64,000 nucleotides of DNA from Caballeronia concitans. GTDB taxonomy: Bacteria; Pseudomonadota; Gammaproteobacteria; Burkholderiales; Burkholderiaceae. Made by a program: the position numbers and the translations under genes. Shown here one piece after another: positions 51,184 to 60,079 of this stretch; position 1 is the first letter of the stretch, and each line of letters begins with the position of its first letter. A model generated the notes under the pieces. It had not been told where the DNA came from, ran no database searches, and saw only the letters and a list, made by a program, of their open reading frames with translations. The stretch lies in assembly GCF_001544615.1 (NCBI RefSeq), contig NZ_FCNV02000014.1:88297-152296 (forward strand). Reading direction: 5' to 3'.

Positions 51184-52365
51184 TCATTCAATGATGTCGA
51201 AGTCCTCCAGGTGCCTGTCCGACAGCGAGATGCCCAGCCCCGGCGTCTCATCGGACAGTTGCAGATAGCCATTCTCGGGCTGCGGTTCACCGTCGAAGAT
51301 GTAATAGAAGAGTTCGTTGCCCACTTCGACATCGAACACCGGGAAGAACTCGGACATGGGGCTCGCGGTGCTCGACATCGTCAGGTGATAGTTGTGCATC
51401 TGTCCCGCATGCGGAATCACCGGCACCGACCAGGCCTCGGCCATCGCGTTGATCTTGCGGGCGGCCGTGAAGCCGCCGACGCGGTTCGTGTCGTACTGGA
51501 TGACATCGACCGCGCGACGTTCGAGCAGGTCCTTGAATCCGTAGACAGTGAACTCGTGCTCGCCGCCGGAGATCGGCAAGATATTCATCTTCTTCAGTTC
51601 CTGATAGCCCTCGATGTCGTCGCCGATCACCGGTTCTTCCAGCCAGCGCGGATTGAACTCGGCGAGACGCGGCAGCATCCGACGCGCATATTCGAGCGTC
51701 CAGCCCATGTAGCATTCGAGCATGATGTCGACTTCGTCGCCGACGAGTTCGCGCAGCAGACGCACCTGCTCGAGATTCTTCGCCATGCCCTTCGGGCCGT
51801 CCTTCGGGCCATAACCGAAACGCATCTTCATCGCGGTGAAGCCCTGGTCCAGATAGCCTTCCGCTTCCGCGAGGAACGCGTCGCGGTCGTCGTTGTTGTA
51901 GAGCTTCGATGCATAGCACCAGATCTTTTCTTTCGTGCGGCCGCCGAGCAGCTTGAAAACGGGCTTGTTCACGGCTTTGCCCATGATGTCCCACAACGCG
52001 ATGTCCATTGCCGAAATCGCCGCCATGCCGATACCCTTGCGGCCCCACGCGAGCGTGCGGCGATACATCTTCTGCCAGATGTATTCATGATCGAACGGAT
52101 CTTCGCCGATGGCGATGGGCGCGAGATATTCATCGACGATCTGTTTGGCGACGCGCGGCGCGAGCGCGCAATTACCGATGCCGACGGTGCCGTCATCGCA
52201 CTCGACTTCGACGACAAGCCAGCCGTGAAAGCGGAAGGAGCCCATGGCGTCGCCGCGCTGATAGAGAATGTCCACGGCATTCGTGCAGAAATGCGATTGC
52301 GGCGGCACCACCTTCCCTTTCCATTCGAATACGCGTGCGCGGACATGCTTGATCTTCATCTTCAT
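51184..52365 (-). CDS. Enolase-superfamily sugar-acid dehydratase, L-rhamnonate dehydratase-like
   Basis: A 393-residue protein of the mandelate racemase group. [20 protein letters not shown] is the family signature. The metal-binding acids lie in [30 protein letters not shown] and [12 protein letters not shown], followed by [20 protein letters not shown] and [15 protein letters not shown] with the catalytic His. The order and spacing resemble RhmD (L-rhamnonate dehydratase), which dehydrates an acid sugar to a 2-keto-3-deoxy acid. GGAGACA precedes the ATG. It is divergent from a LysR gene at 52503 and 192 bases from the pdxA2 start. The exact acid is inferred. Confidence 0.85.
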   Translation of the reverse strand: MKMKIKHVRARVFEWKGKVVPPQSHFCTNAVDILYQRGDAMGSFRFHGWLVVEVECDDGTVGIGNCALAPRVAKQIVDEYLAPIAIGEDPFDHEYIWQKMYRRTLAWGRKGIGMAAISAMDIALWDIMGKAVNKPVFKLLGGRTKEKIWCYASKLYNNDDRDAFLAEAEGYLDQGFTAMKMRFGYGPKDGPKGMAKNLEQVRLLRELVGDEVDIMLECYMGWTLEYARRMLPRLAEFNPRWLEEPVIGDDIEGYQELKKMNILPISGGEHEFTVYGFKDLLERRAVDVIQYDTNRVGGFTAARKINAMAEAWSVPVIPHAGQMHNYHLTMSSTASPMSEFFPVFDVEVGNELFYYIFDGEPQPENGYLQLSDETPGLGISLSDRHLEDFDIIE

Positions 52366-52445
52366 TGTCTCCGTTTGATGCGAGCAGAGCCGCTTCGACA
52401 AGGGTTTGCGCGGCTGTTTCGGGTAGCGCTAGTGTGCGAGACTCC

Positions 52446-52498
52446 GCGATAACTGACCATTGAATTAATTGCATCGGCCTATTTCCGGGAGTTATCGC
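52446..52498. promoter_or_regulatory. 9-bp inverted repeat with 35-base spacer before LysR
   Basis: GCGATAACT (52446-52454) and AGTTATCGC (52490-52498) are perfect inverted copies 44 bases apart, centre to centre, in the dehydratase/LysR intergenic region. The second ends 4 bases before the LysR start. They could be half-sites bound by a LysR tetramer. Confidence 0.45.
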
Positions 52499-52502
52499 TC
52501 GC

Positions 52503-53426
52503 ATGATCGCGCCTGCTACCGCCATTCGCAAACGCCTGCGCCTGCGTCATCTGCAACTGATGACGGCGCTCTCCGAGACCGAGTCGCTCAGAAGCGCTGC
52601 CGACGAACTCGCAATGACGCAACCTGCCGCGACCAAGGCGCTGAAGGAACTGGAGGACACCATTGGCGTCGCGCTGTTCGTGCGGCATGCACGCGGCATG
52701 GAGCCGACCATCTACGGCGAAGCGGTGATGCGCTATGCGCGCGTGGTGTTCGAGGATCTCGATGAGTTGCGCGAAGAACTGGCGGCGATCGAGGCGGGCG
52801 ATATCGGCAAGGTGCGTATCGGTGCGGTGATGGCGCCGGCGCCGGACCTGCTGACGAAGGTGATCGTGCAGTTGAAGAATGCGCATCCTCGCTTGCAGAT
52901 CAGCGTGCAGATCGACACGAGCGATGTGCTCGTGCAGGCATTGCAGCAGGATCAACTGGATATTGTCGTGGGACGGATTCCTTACGGGTTCTCCGCGCTC
53001 GATCTGAGCTTCGAGACCTTGTCGGAGGAAGCGCTTGCCATCGTCGCGCGGCCGGATCATCCGGTCGTCGGCATGGCGGGGAAGCCCAGGCTTGCCGATC
53101 TTGCGCAGTATCCGTGGATCGTGCAGCCGCATCCGAGCCCTATGCGGCAGGTCGTCGATCAGACGTTCCGCGAGTCGCGGGTCGCGCCGCCCGTGAGTAC
53201 TGTCGAAACCTCTTCCATTCTCACGACGTTGTCGCTATTGCGGGACTCGGACATGCTGGCGGTTCTACCGAGTTCCGTTGCCGATTACTATGCGGCGCTT
53301 CGGACTATCGCTTCCCTGGCTACGCCGCTAAGGGGCCGGCTTGCCCCTTATGGGTTGATTCTCAGGAAGAATCGGAGGATCAGTCCGGCGACGCAACTGG
53401 TTATCGAAGCCATCCGAGGCGGGTGA
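52503..53426 (+). CDS. LysR-family regulator (GbpR-like) of the sugar-acid cluster
   Basis: A 307-residue LysR protein. The DNA-binding helices are HLQLMTALSETESLRSAADE and TQPAATKALKELEDTIGVAL; the effector domain starts at KVRIGAVMAPAPDLLTKVIV. KALKELE and RHARGMEPT resemble the galactose-binding GbpR subgroup, which controls sugar/sugar-acid genes. It is divergent from the dehydratase gene and is its most likely regulator. GGGAG lies near the ATG. An inverted repeat upstream is a candidate binding site. Confidence 0.9.
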   Translation: MIAPATAIRKRLRLRHLQLMTALSETESLRSAADELAMTQPAATKALKELEDTIGVALFVRHARGMEPTIYGEAVMRYARVVFEDLDELREELAAIEAGDIGKVRIGAVMAPAPDLLTKVIVQLKNAHPRLQISVQIDTSDVLVQALQQDQLDIVVGRIPYGFSALDLSFETLSEEALAIVARPDHPVVGMAGKPRLADLAQYPWIVQPHPSPMRQVVDQTFRESRVAPPVSTVETSSILTTLSLLRDSDMLAVLPSSVADYYAALRTIASLATPLRGRLAPYGLILRKNRRISPATQLVIEAIRGG

Positions 53427-53557
53427 CAGGTTCTTTGCTTTTCTCTTGGCAATTCAGCAAAGAAAGTGACCCGCGCCCCGGTTCTGGCAGTGCCAATAAA
53501 CTCACTCGGAATCAGGATTCACGGAAGCCTGCGAGCACCGCCCCGACCTTGCACCCC

Positions 53558-54889
53558 TTATCTCCCTACACGCCGCTCGGCAAAGTCCAGCTCTCCTCGT
53601 CCCAAGCGCGTGGCATCGTCAGCAGAAGAAGAAGAACCCGGATCCAGAGTGATATCCGGCCGCATGTAGAAGGTCATCACGATTCCTGCAGCGAGCAATC
53701 CGAGCGACCCGATGAACGGCAGAGTCCAACTCCCGGTTCGATCCACGATGAACCCGAACACGATCGGCGAGAAGATCCCAGCGACAGCCGACCCCGCATT
53801 CACAAGCCCGCTCGCAATACCGACGTGCTTCGGCGTGATGTCCATCGGCACGGCCCAGATCGGCCCGATCGTCATCTCGAGAAAGAAGAAGGACAGACTC
53901 ATCGACGCTGCCATGACCGGCAGCGACTTCACGAACATCACCGGCGCGAGAAAAACGAGCGCACCCAGAAACGCGACGATGATCATGTTGCGCCGCGCGG
54001 CTACCACACTCCCCGTACGCTTGAGGATACGATCCGAAACAACGCCGCCCACCGTGTTGCCGACAACACCCGAAAGAAACACGCCTGCCGAGAACAGCGC
54101 AGAGCTTTTCAGATCGAGCCCGCGTCCATGCATGAAGAACGACGGCAGCCAGGTAAAGAATAGCCAGCCGGTCCATCCATAGCAGAAGTAGACGATCATC
54201 GTCGGCGCGATGCGCTTGATGAGGCGCGCCCACGGCGTCGGCTCGCGCGTCTTGTCGACGGCGACCTTATGCTCCGGCGGCAATGCCGCCTCCTCCTCCG
54301 CCGTCATGTGACGATGCTGACGCGGGTTGTCCTTGAAGTACCAGGCATAGACCACGACCCACACGGCCGTCAGTGCGCCGACGAGAACGAACGAAGCTCG
54401 CCACGAAGCAAACGCGATGAGCAGCGCGATCAAGGGCGGCGTGACCGCGTTCCCAAGACGCGAAAACGAGTGCGTAAGCCCCTGCACGAATCCGCGCTGG
54501 CTCGCCGGATACCAGTTGACAAGCGCGCGCGCCTGCGCGGGCAGCGCCGCGCCTTCCCCGACGCCGAGCAGCATGCGCGCACAGAACAGCGAAACCACAC
54601 CGCCCGCGAAGCCGGTTGCGACGGTCGCGACAATCCAGATCGATGCGCACAGTACCAGTGTCGACTTCGCGCCGAATCGATCGCTGACCCATCCGCCGAT
54701 GATCTGGCAGATCGCATACGTGTAGGCAAAGGCGCCGAACACGAGGCCGACGTCCGTATTGGTCAGATGAAGGTCGTCGCGTATCACTCCCGCGGCGGCG
54801 GACAAATTCACGCGATCGAGGTACATGATGAATGACATCGCGCACATCAGCGCGAGCACGGACCGGGTGACTCTGGGGCGTTGCAGCAT
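53558..54889 (-). CDS. MFS permease, anion:cation symporter-type (sugar-acid uptake)
   Basis: A 443-residue twelve-helix MFS transporter. FIMYLDRVNLSAAAGVIRDD is the opening helix of the ACS group (ExuT/GudP-like) and GGWVSDRFGAKSTLVLCASI is motif A. GVGEGAALPAQARALVNWYP and GIASGLVNAGSAVAGIFSPI are conserved. Such carriers import hexuronates, glucarate or phthalate. The neighbouring dehydratase, PdxA2 and LysR suggest it imports the same acid. GGAGGA precedes the ATG at a wide spacing. Its 3' end faces the LysR gene. Confidence 0.9.
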   Translation of the reverse strand: MLQRPRVTRSVLALMCAMSFIMYLDRVNLSAAAGVIRDDLHLTNTDVGLVFGAFAYTYAICQIIGGWVSDRFGAKSTLVLCASIWIVATVATGFAGGVVSLFCARMLLGVGEGAALPAQARALVNWYPASQRGFVQGLTHSFSRLGNAVTPPLIALLIAFASWRASFVLVGALTAVWVVVYAWYFKDNPRQHRHMTAEEEAALPPEHKVAVDKTREPTPWARLIKRIAPTMIVYFCYGWTGWLFFTWLPSFFMHGRGLDLKSSALFSAGVFLSGVVGNTVGGVVSDRILKRTGSVVAARRNMIIVAFLGALVFLAPVMFVKSLPVMAASMSLSFFFLEMTIGPIWAVPMDITPKHVGIASGLVNAGSAVAGIFSPIVFGFIVDRTGSWTLPFIGSLGLLAAGIVMTFYMRPDITLDPGSSSSADDATRLGRGELDFAERRVGR

Positions 54890-55209
54890 GGTGTATGTCT
54901 CCTCCGAGGCTTGTTACGCGCTGGTAAACCCTTGCGCGTGCTCTTATTCGAGGCGGACCGCGTTCGATCCGACACTGCGCAGTCTCCCGAGAACACCGAT
55001 AGCCGTCTATTGAATTCGCCTCATGAGGTGATTACCTGCGGTTATGTCTGCAAGAACTTCAGCCGATCGACTCCTTGCGGACATGCACGCGCTTCTCTGT
55101 CAGCAAATCGCCGCAACCGTTCCTATACTTGGAGCGAGAGAACAAGCCAATACTCGTCCTCTGACGGTATCCCAGCCATCGAAAGCCGAACGCCTGAATA
55201 GGGACGATC
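54890..55209. other. Divergent promoter region between the MFS gene and kup
   Basis: 320 bases with no gene. TATACT at 55124-55129 could be a -10 for kup. No operator or riboswitch was recognised. Confidence 0.4.
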
Positions 55210-57141
55210 ATGGGAGCGACGACATCGGAAGGCGCGACGCCGGACCGTGAACACCGCGCGCCGGACGATCCGCATCGACGTGCGGTGTACGGCCTTGCAC
55301 TCGCGGCGCTGGGCGTCGTCTATGGCGATATCGGCACGAGTCCGCTTTACACGCTTAAAACCGTGTTCGATCCATCGGGCGGTTTGCCGCTTCAACCGGC
55401 GAATGTCATCGGCATTGTTTCGCTGATCTTCTGGTCGTTGACGGTCATCGTTTCGCTCAAGTATGTCGCGCTGATCCTGCGCGCGAGCAATCACGGCGAA
55501 GGCGGCATCATGGCGTTGCTCGCGCTCGCGGCTTCATCGGTCAAAGAGAGGCGCCGCTTGCGTCATGGGCTGCTGGTCGTCGGCGTGATGGGCGCATCGC
55601 TCTTCTATGGCGATGGCGTCATCACGCCTGCTATTTCCGTGCTAAGCGCGGTCGAGGGACTCGAAGTGGCCGCGCCCGTGTTGCAGCCATACGTGGTCCC
55701 GGTAACGCTTATCGCGCTGATCGCGCTGTTTCTCTTGCAGAAGCGCGGCACGGCGGGCATCGGCGCGGTATTCGGTCCGATCATGGTGCTGTGGTTCGTC
55801 GTCATTGCTGTGGCGGGCGCGATGAACATCAAGGACGCACCGCGCATCCTCGCCGCGCTCGATCCTTTCGAAGGGCTCGCGTTCTGTCTGCATCATCGCT
55901 GGCTGGCGTTCGTCGCATTGGGCGCGGTCGTTCTTTCGCTGACGGGCGCCGAAGCGCTCTATGCGGACATGGGTCACTTCGGTGCCCGTCCCATTCGGCT
56001 GACGTGGTTCGCAGTGGTCTTTCCGGCGCTCGCGCTCAACTATCTGGGTCAGGGCGCGTTGCTGCTCGCCGACCCCGCCGCGTTGCAAAACCCGTTCTAT
56101 CGGCTGTTTCCGTCGTGGATGCTCTTTCCGATGATCCTGCTCTCGACCATCGCGACGGTCATCGCTTCGCAAGCCGTCATCTCCGGCACATACTCGATGA
56201 CGAAGCAGGCGATGCAGCTCGGCTTCCTGCCGCGCATGAACGTGGTTCACACGTCGGCACGCGAGATCGGGCAGATTTATGTGCCCGGTATCAACTGGAC
56301 CTTATTGCTCGCGGTAGTAGCGGCCGTGCTGGGCTTCGGCTCGTCCACCGCGCTTGGCTCGGCATATGGCATCGCGGTGACGGGCACGATGCTCATCACC
56401 ACCATGCTCACCTTCTTCGTCATTCGGTATGCATGGCACATGAACTGGGCGCTATGCGTCTTCGCCACGCTGTTCTTCTTCGTCATCGATTCGATGTTCT
56501 TCTCAGCGAACCTACTGAAAGTGGCGGAGGGCGGCTGGTTCCCGCTGGCGATCGGTCTGCTGATCTTCACCGTGATGGCGACATGGGGACGCGGCTCGGA
56601 GATCATGGCGCACGAAGCCCATGTGCGCGCGGGCACGACGCCGCTTCGACCATTCCTCACTTCGTTGCTGACGAAGAAGCCGGTGCGCGTGGAAGGGACG
56701 GCTGTATTCATGTCGGCCGATCCGGACGGCGTGCCTCACTCCTTGCTGAACAACTTGATGCATAACCGCGTGCTGCACGAACACGTGGCGTTTCTCACCG
56801 TTATCAACGAGCCGGTGCCGTGGGTCGACAACGCAAGACGCCTCGATATTCAAGTGCTCGGTGACGGCTGTTTTCAGGTCACCGTCCGGTACGGCTTCAA
56901 GGACGAAGTCGATCTTCCCGCTGCACTCGAAAGTTGTCGGCAGTCCGGACTCAAGTTCGACCGCTCGACCATTTCATATTTCCTGTCGCGAGCGACGGTC
57001 GTGCCGACGCCCGGCACCGGCATGGCGCTGTGGCGTGAGCGCCTCTTCGCGATCATGCTTCACAACGTGGGCAACGTGGCCGCGTATTTGCGGTTGCCTG
57101 CGGACCGCGTGATCGAGTTGGGTGCGCGCATCGAGATATGA
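55210..57141 (+). CDS. kup: Potassium uptake protein Kup
   Basis: A 643-residue potassium transporter. It begins with the Kup pattern ALGVVYGDIGTSPLYTLKTV; then NHGEGGIMALLALAASSVKE and GVMGASLFYGDGVITPAISV, all family hallmarks. About 12 membrane helices fill residues 20-440 and a soluble tail follows (VEGTAVFMSADPDGVPHSLL, then FQVTVRYGFKDEVDLPAALE). It takes up K+ with protons. AGGGA precedes the ATG. The gene appears monocistronic, with a SnoaL-like gene 133 bases downstream. Confidence 0.95.
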   Translation: MGATTSEGATPDREHRAPDDPHRRAVYGLALAALGVVYGDIGTSPLYTLKTVFDPSGGLPLQPANVIGIVSLIFWSLTVIVSLKYVALILRASNHGEGGIMALLALAASSVKERRRLRHGLLVVGVMGASLFYGDGVITPAISVLSAVEGLEVAAPVLQPYVVPVTLIALIALFLLQKRGTAGIGAVFGPIMVLWFVVIAVAGAMNIKDAPRILAALDPFEGLAFCLHHRWLAFVALGAVVLSLTGAEALYADMGHFGARPIRLTWFAVVFPALALNYLGQGALLLADPAALQNPFYRLFPSWMLFPMILLSTIATVIASQAVISGTYSMTKQAMQLGFLPRMNVVHTSAREIGQIYVPGINWTLLLAVVAAVLGFGSSTALGSAYGIAVTGTMLITTMLTFFVIRYAWHMNWALCVFATLFFFVIDSMFFSANLLKVAEGGWFPLAIGLLIFTVMATWGRGSEIMAHEAHVRAGTTPLRPFLTSLLTKKPVRVEGTAVFMSADPDGVPHSLLNNLMHNRVLHEHVAFLTVINEPVPWVDNARRLDIQVLGDGCFQVTVRYGFKDEVDLPAALESCRQSGLKFDRSTISYFLSRATVVPTPGTGMALWRERLFAIMLHNVGNVAAYLRLPADRVIELGARIEI

Positions 57142-57273
57142 GCTTTGGCGTCGGCCTGAGCACGGGCCGCATGCCGCAGATACACCGCGAAGACAACCGG
57201 CCCAGGACGCGACAGCTGCACGCCGGCACTGCGTCTCGCCTTCCTTACTCCGACTGGCAGGAGGCCATCGCCC

Positions 57274-57693
57274 GTGCAAGACATCGGCAGCGTAGTTCGC
57301 GAATTTGTCGAGGAAGTGCTGAACCAGGGGCGAATCGATTCCGCCGAACGGTTCTTCTGGGACGACATGATCGAGCAGGTGCCATTCCCCGGGCAGGGTC
57401 CCGGTCTCCAGGGGCTCAAGGAGGTGCTGCGGGGAATGCGTGCCGCGTTCCCGGACATGCACTGGCGCATCGAGGAACAGCTCGTCGACGGTGACCGCGT
57501 GCTGACCCGCTTCGAGTGGACGGGCACACATCGGGATGCATTCCTCGGCGTGCCTGCCACGGGAAAGGCGGTCAAGGTGTGGGGCATGGTCATCGACCGC
57601 TTTCAGGAAGGCAGGATCAAGCAAACGCGCATCATCATGGATACGCTCGGATTGATGATGCAACTCGGCGCGGTTCCCTCGCCGGACTCGTGA
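57274..57693 (+). CDS. SnoaL-like/ester-cyclase family protein
   Basis: A 139-residue protein starting at GTG with CAGGAGG upstream. It has the SnoaL/NTF2-like pattern: VREFVEEVLNQGRIDSAERF, GLKEVLRGMRAAFPDMHWRI, VLTRFEWTGTHRDAFLGVPA, VKVWGMVIDRFQEGRIKQTR. Members bind or isomerise small polyketide-like or steroid-like molecules; many are of unknown function. No signal peptide is seen. It is convergent with a small conserved hypothetical gene and shows no clear operon link to kup. Confidence 0.85.
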   Translation: MQDIGSVVREFVEEVLNQGRIDSAERFFWDDMIEQVPFPGQGPGLQGLKEVLRGMRAAFPDMHWRIEEQLVDGDRVLTRFEWTGTHRDAFLGVPATGKAVKVWGMVIDRFQEGRIKQTRIIMDTLGLMMQLGAVPSPDS

Positions 57694-57712
57694 AACCGGG
57701 CGCAAGAGCGGA

Positions 57713-58105
57713 TCAGAGCGGCACGTCCTCGATCAGATCCAGACGCACGGCGCGGATCCTGCGGTCGACGAAATAGCCTCCGCCTTCGGTATAGCGCAGA
57801 TAGAGACGGCCACAGGATGAACATTCCCACAGGCCGCAGCGGTTGTACGGAAAGTAGCGCGGTGCGATGGGCGCGTCGGCCGCCCAGTAATTGGTCCCGT
57901 CGGGCAGATATTCCGAGTAAGTCGGTTCGGGATCGTCTTCCGGCAGCAAGGTGCCGATCTCGCGGAACCGCGCTTCGTCGAGGGAAAGCGGCTGGGATTG
58001 CCAGCCGTCGAGCGGCGTCCTCGTGCATGCGCAAGCATCGGGCGCACTGGCCTCCGCGCGTCGTGCGTGTTCGATCAGTGCGGCGGTGTTCAGGTAGTCG
58101 GGCAT
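57713..58105 (-). CDS. Conserved hypothetical protein with C-x-x-C motif (130 aa)
   Basis: A 130-residue protein starting MPDYLNTAALIEHARRAEAS. It contains CACTRTPLDGWQSQPLSLDE, EDDPEPTYSEYLPDGTNYWA and CGLWECSSCGRLYLRYTEGG, where CGLWECSSC could bind zinc. No signal peptide. The ATG at 58105 lacks a strong ribosome site; an upstream in-frame ATG at 58141 is possible. It follows the possible frameshifted gene 58171-58366 on the same strand. Confidence 0.65.
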   Translation of the reverse strand: MPDYLNTAALIEHARRAEASAPDACACTRTPLDGWQSQPLSLDEARFREIGTLLPEDDPEPTYSEYLPDGTNYWAADAPIAPRYFPYNRCGLWECSSCGRLYLRYTEGGGYFVDRRIRAVRLDLIEDVPL

Positions 58106-58170
58106 GGCGGCGTGTCGTCGATGAAGCAAACGCGCCATCATGCGCGCGTCCGCCGTGTTTGGGCAAGCCG

Positions 58171-58366
58171 TCAGCCTCGCATCATCCGGTCCCGCTGCGG
58201 CGCGACCCACGGACAATGGTCGAACCGTCCTTCCGCAATCGACTTCAGCCGCGCCGCTTCCTTAGCCGCCTGGTTGCGCGCGCCCGCGATCACGGCTTCG
58301 AGATCCGCAGGCGCGATGGCGAGCACGCCGTCTTATCGCCGACGCGACAGTGAGGTTCGTCGTCAT
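58171..58366 (-). pseudogene. Small gene, apparently frameshifted near its start
   Basis: The 3' part (58326-58171) reads VLAIAPADLEAVIAGARNQA, then KSIAEGRFDHCPWVAPQRD and a stop, a composed protein-like sequence of 51 residues with a possible GTG start. An ATG at 58366 begins MTTNLTVASAI in a frame one base off, and the two would join near 58335. Either the gene is broken by a one-base change or it starts at the GTG. It precedes the CxxC gene on the same strand. Confidence 0.35.
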
Positions 58367-58474
58367 GGCGCAGGACTGCCGCAACAGGTACCGACCGCGC
58401 ATGAGGCGTTGCACAGCACTCGCGATCCAGCCAGGACCGGCTGCCCGGTACTCGACAAGATTTGCAGCAGGCCG

Positions 58475-58798
58475 TTACTGCCCTCCGAAGTAGATTCGCC
58501 GCATCTCGTCGGTAGAGGCGGGACGAGTGACGACAGTCGAACCGGATCCCGACGAGCCGGACGACGCGCCGCCGTAGCCCGTAGCGCCCTTCTGCATTTG
58601 CAAACGCGTCTCGGCTGCCTGAATGTCCGTCGGATAAGTGGGATTTTCGCCTTTGGCCGGGTCATAGCCAACCTGCTCGAGCTGTTTCAACTCGGCGCGT
58701 ACCTGGGCACGCGTGAGTGTGGCGTCCGTCTGAGAAAACGCGGCAAGCGGCACGCAAAGCGCCGAAGCAGCCGCAATCACGATCGCAACTGATTTCAT
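58475..58798 (-). CDS. DUF4148 secreted protein
   Basis: A 107-residue protein with signal peptide MKSVAIVIAAASALCVPLAA ending near AFSQT. LTRAQVRAELKQLEQVGYDP and ENPTYPTDIQAAETRLQMQK match the DUF4148 pattern, which is very common in Burkholderia. A Gly/Ser linker and a MRRIYFGGQ tail complete it. Function unknown. The start coincides with the signal peptide. Confidence 0.88.
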   Translation of the reverse strand: MKSVAIVIAAASALCVPLAAFSQTDATLTRAQVRAELKQLEQVGYDPAKGENPTYPTDIQAAETRLQMQKGATGYGGASSGSSGSGSTVVTRPASTDEMRRIYFGGQ

Positions 58799-59364
58799 GG
58801 TGACTTCCTGGAAGGCCTTGAAGGATGTCAGGACGCCGCGTCAGGGATGCAAGATCCGGTAGCTGGCGACCAGAGCCTGAACGGGCACTTCTTTAACTTT
58901 CATACGATGAAGGCATCGCCCTTTCATGGCGATAACATGCCGAAAAGCTGCCCGTAGATACAAGACGAACAGAAACGCGGGAAATCGCAAACTCATCGTC
59001 CGGTTGCGTAACACGCTGGCCTTCTGCAACGGCAGTCACCGAGGTTCGAGCCCGGCGTTACGCCCAAGCGATCAGGAAGGGCCATGTCGCAAGTATGTTG
59101 ACGACCTCGAGTTTCCATATGACAAAACAGAAAGACGGTGCTGCCAAAAATCTGTTTTAAGAGGGCGCTTTATAACTGTAAGTAAAGATAAAACTACTGC
59201 ATAGACGAAAATTGAACCGGTAATATTTCATTTCGCATCAAACAGTTTGTAAAAAGCTGGCGAACGATCGTTCACCGTATCGCGGATTGATTCGCGGCGG
59301 CGTCCACAAGCACGAATGGCGTCAATGAATGCCGATTCGAATAGAACCTGAGAGAGAACACCAG
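58799..59364. other. Long non-coding region with AT-rich segment
   Basis: 566 bases without a supported gene. The stretch 59110-59260 is clearly AT-richer than the rest of the window, which may mark inserted DNA or a promoter region. It includes the palindrome listed separately. A tRNA-like fold near 59006-59063 was tested and rejected. Confidence 0.5.
59259..59276. promoter_or_regulatory. Palindromic operator candidate
   Basis: GGCGAACGATCGTTCACC contains the perfect 12-base palindrome GAACGATCGTTC with flanks matching except one pair. It lies 89 bases upstream of the small gene at 59365, the spacing of a TetR-type operator. Confidence 0.45.
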
Positions 59365-59592
59365 ATGATCATTTATCACGGCGGAGCGGCGTTCGAGCCG
59401 AATGTCACGCGCGACGGAAAAGCATTCGTCGCAACAGCGTCCATTCTTGAGGAAGATGGTCATGTCACCACCCTCGGAAAGCTGGGCTTGTTCGCGAACG
59501 AAGAGTGCGCAATGCACTTCGCCATTCTGTCCGCGACGGCCTTCGTCGAGGGCGATGAAATGCCGGTGCCTCCCATCAGACTATCGGCGTAA
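59365..59592 (+). CDS. Small conserved hypothetical protein (75 aa)
   Basis: A 75-residue soluble protein starting MIIYHGGAAFEPNVTRDGKA. It has HVTTLGKLGLFANEECAMHF and ends EMPVPPIRLSA. No signal, membrane segment or named domain. GAGAGA precedes the ATG at a wide spacing. Codon use is normal. The gene stands alone between two long non-coding gaps, behind the palindrome at 59259. Function unknown. Confidence 0.6.
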   Translation: MIIYHGGAAFEPNVTRDGKAFVATASILEEDGHVTTLGKLGLFANEECAMHFAILSATAFVEGDEMPVPPIRLSA

Positions 59593-60079
59593 GGCCGTAC
59601 TACAGCGATGAGTCGTCGCCCGCGATGCCTGTACGGCGACTTCGCTGTGCTGCTGGCGTTGCGCCGTCGCAATAACGGGAACAGTTGCCGCTGATCGGCC
59701 GAGTCTGATCAGCGGTCGATCGCCAACACTATTGTGCGATTGGCTTCGGCGTACGGCGCCAGAATCATCCTGCGGTATGACTCCGCATGCATGTGGTCTT
59801 GGGACCGACCGGTTCATCGACAGGTCGGCGGCGAAGGACTTCGCAAATGAAGGTCGGACGCCCATCGCCTGTGGTGACACTGACGCATGGGCTGAACGCC
59901 CGTTCCGACGGCATGTCGGGACATCGATTCGATTCGTAGGATCGTCGCAGCCCTAAGAAGAATTCGGTGCGCACAAAAGCGCCTTGAATGCTGGCGAGGC
60001 AACGCCTACAGTTAGCCTCGACTCACAGGCGGACTACACGGCTCTTACGTTTCGCGTTCACCACAACGGAGAAAGCGAT
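59593..60079. other. Non-coding region with inverted repeat
   Basis: 487 bases with no gene. CCGCTGATC (59688-59696) and GATCAGCGG (59707-59715) form a perfect 9-bp inverted repeat with a 10-base spacer, about 100 bases after the small gene; no T-run. It may be an operator or a weak terminator. Confidence 0.4.

Noticed and set aside
59006-59063. tRNA-like segment: GCGTAAC at one end pairs with GTTACGC at the other, with a GTTCGAG T-loop-like motif
   Set aside because: It is only 58 bases, the T-stem does not pair, no D-arm or anticodon stem forms and no discriminator plus CCA follows correctly.
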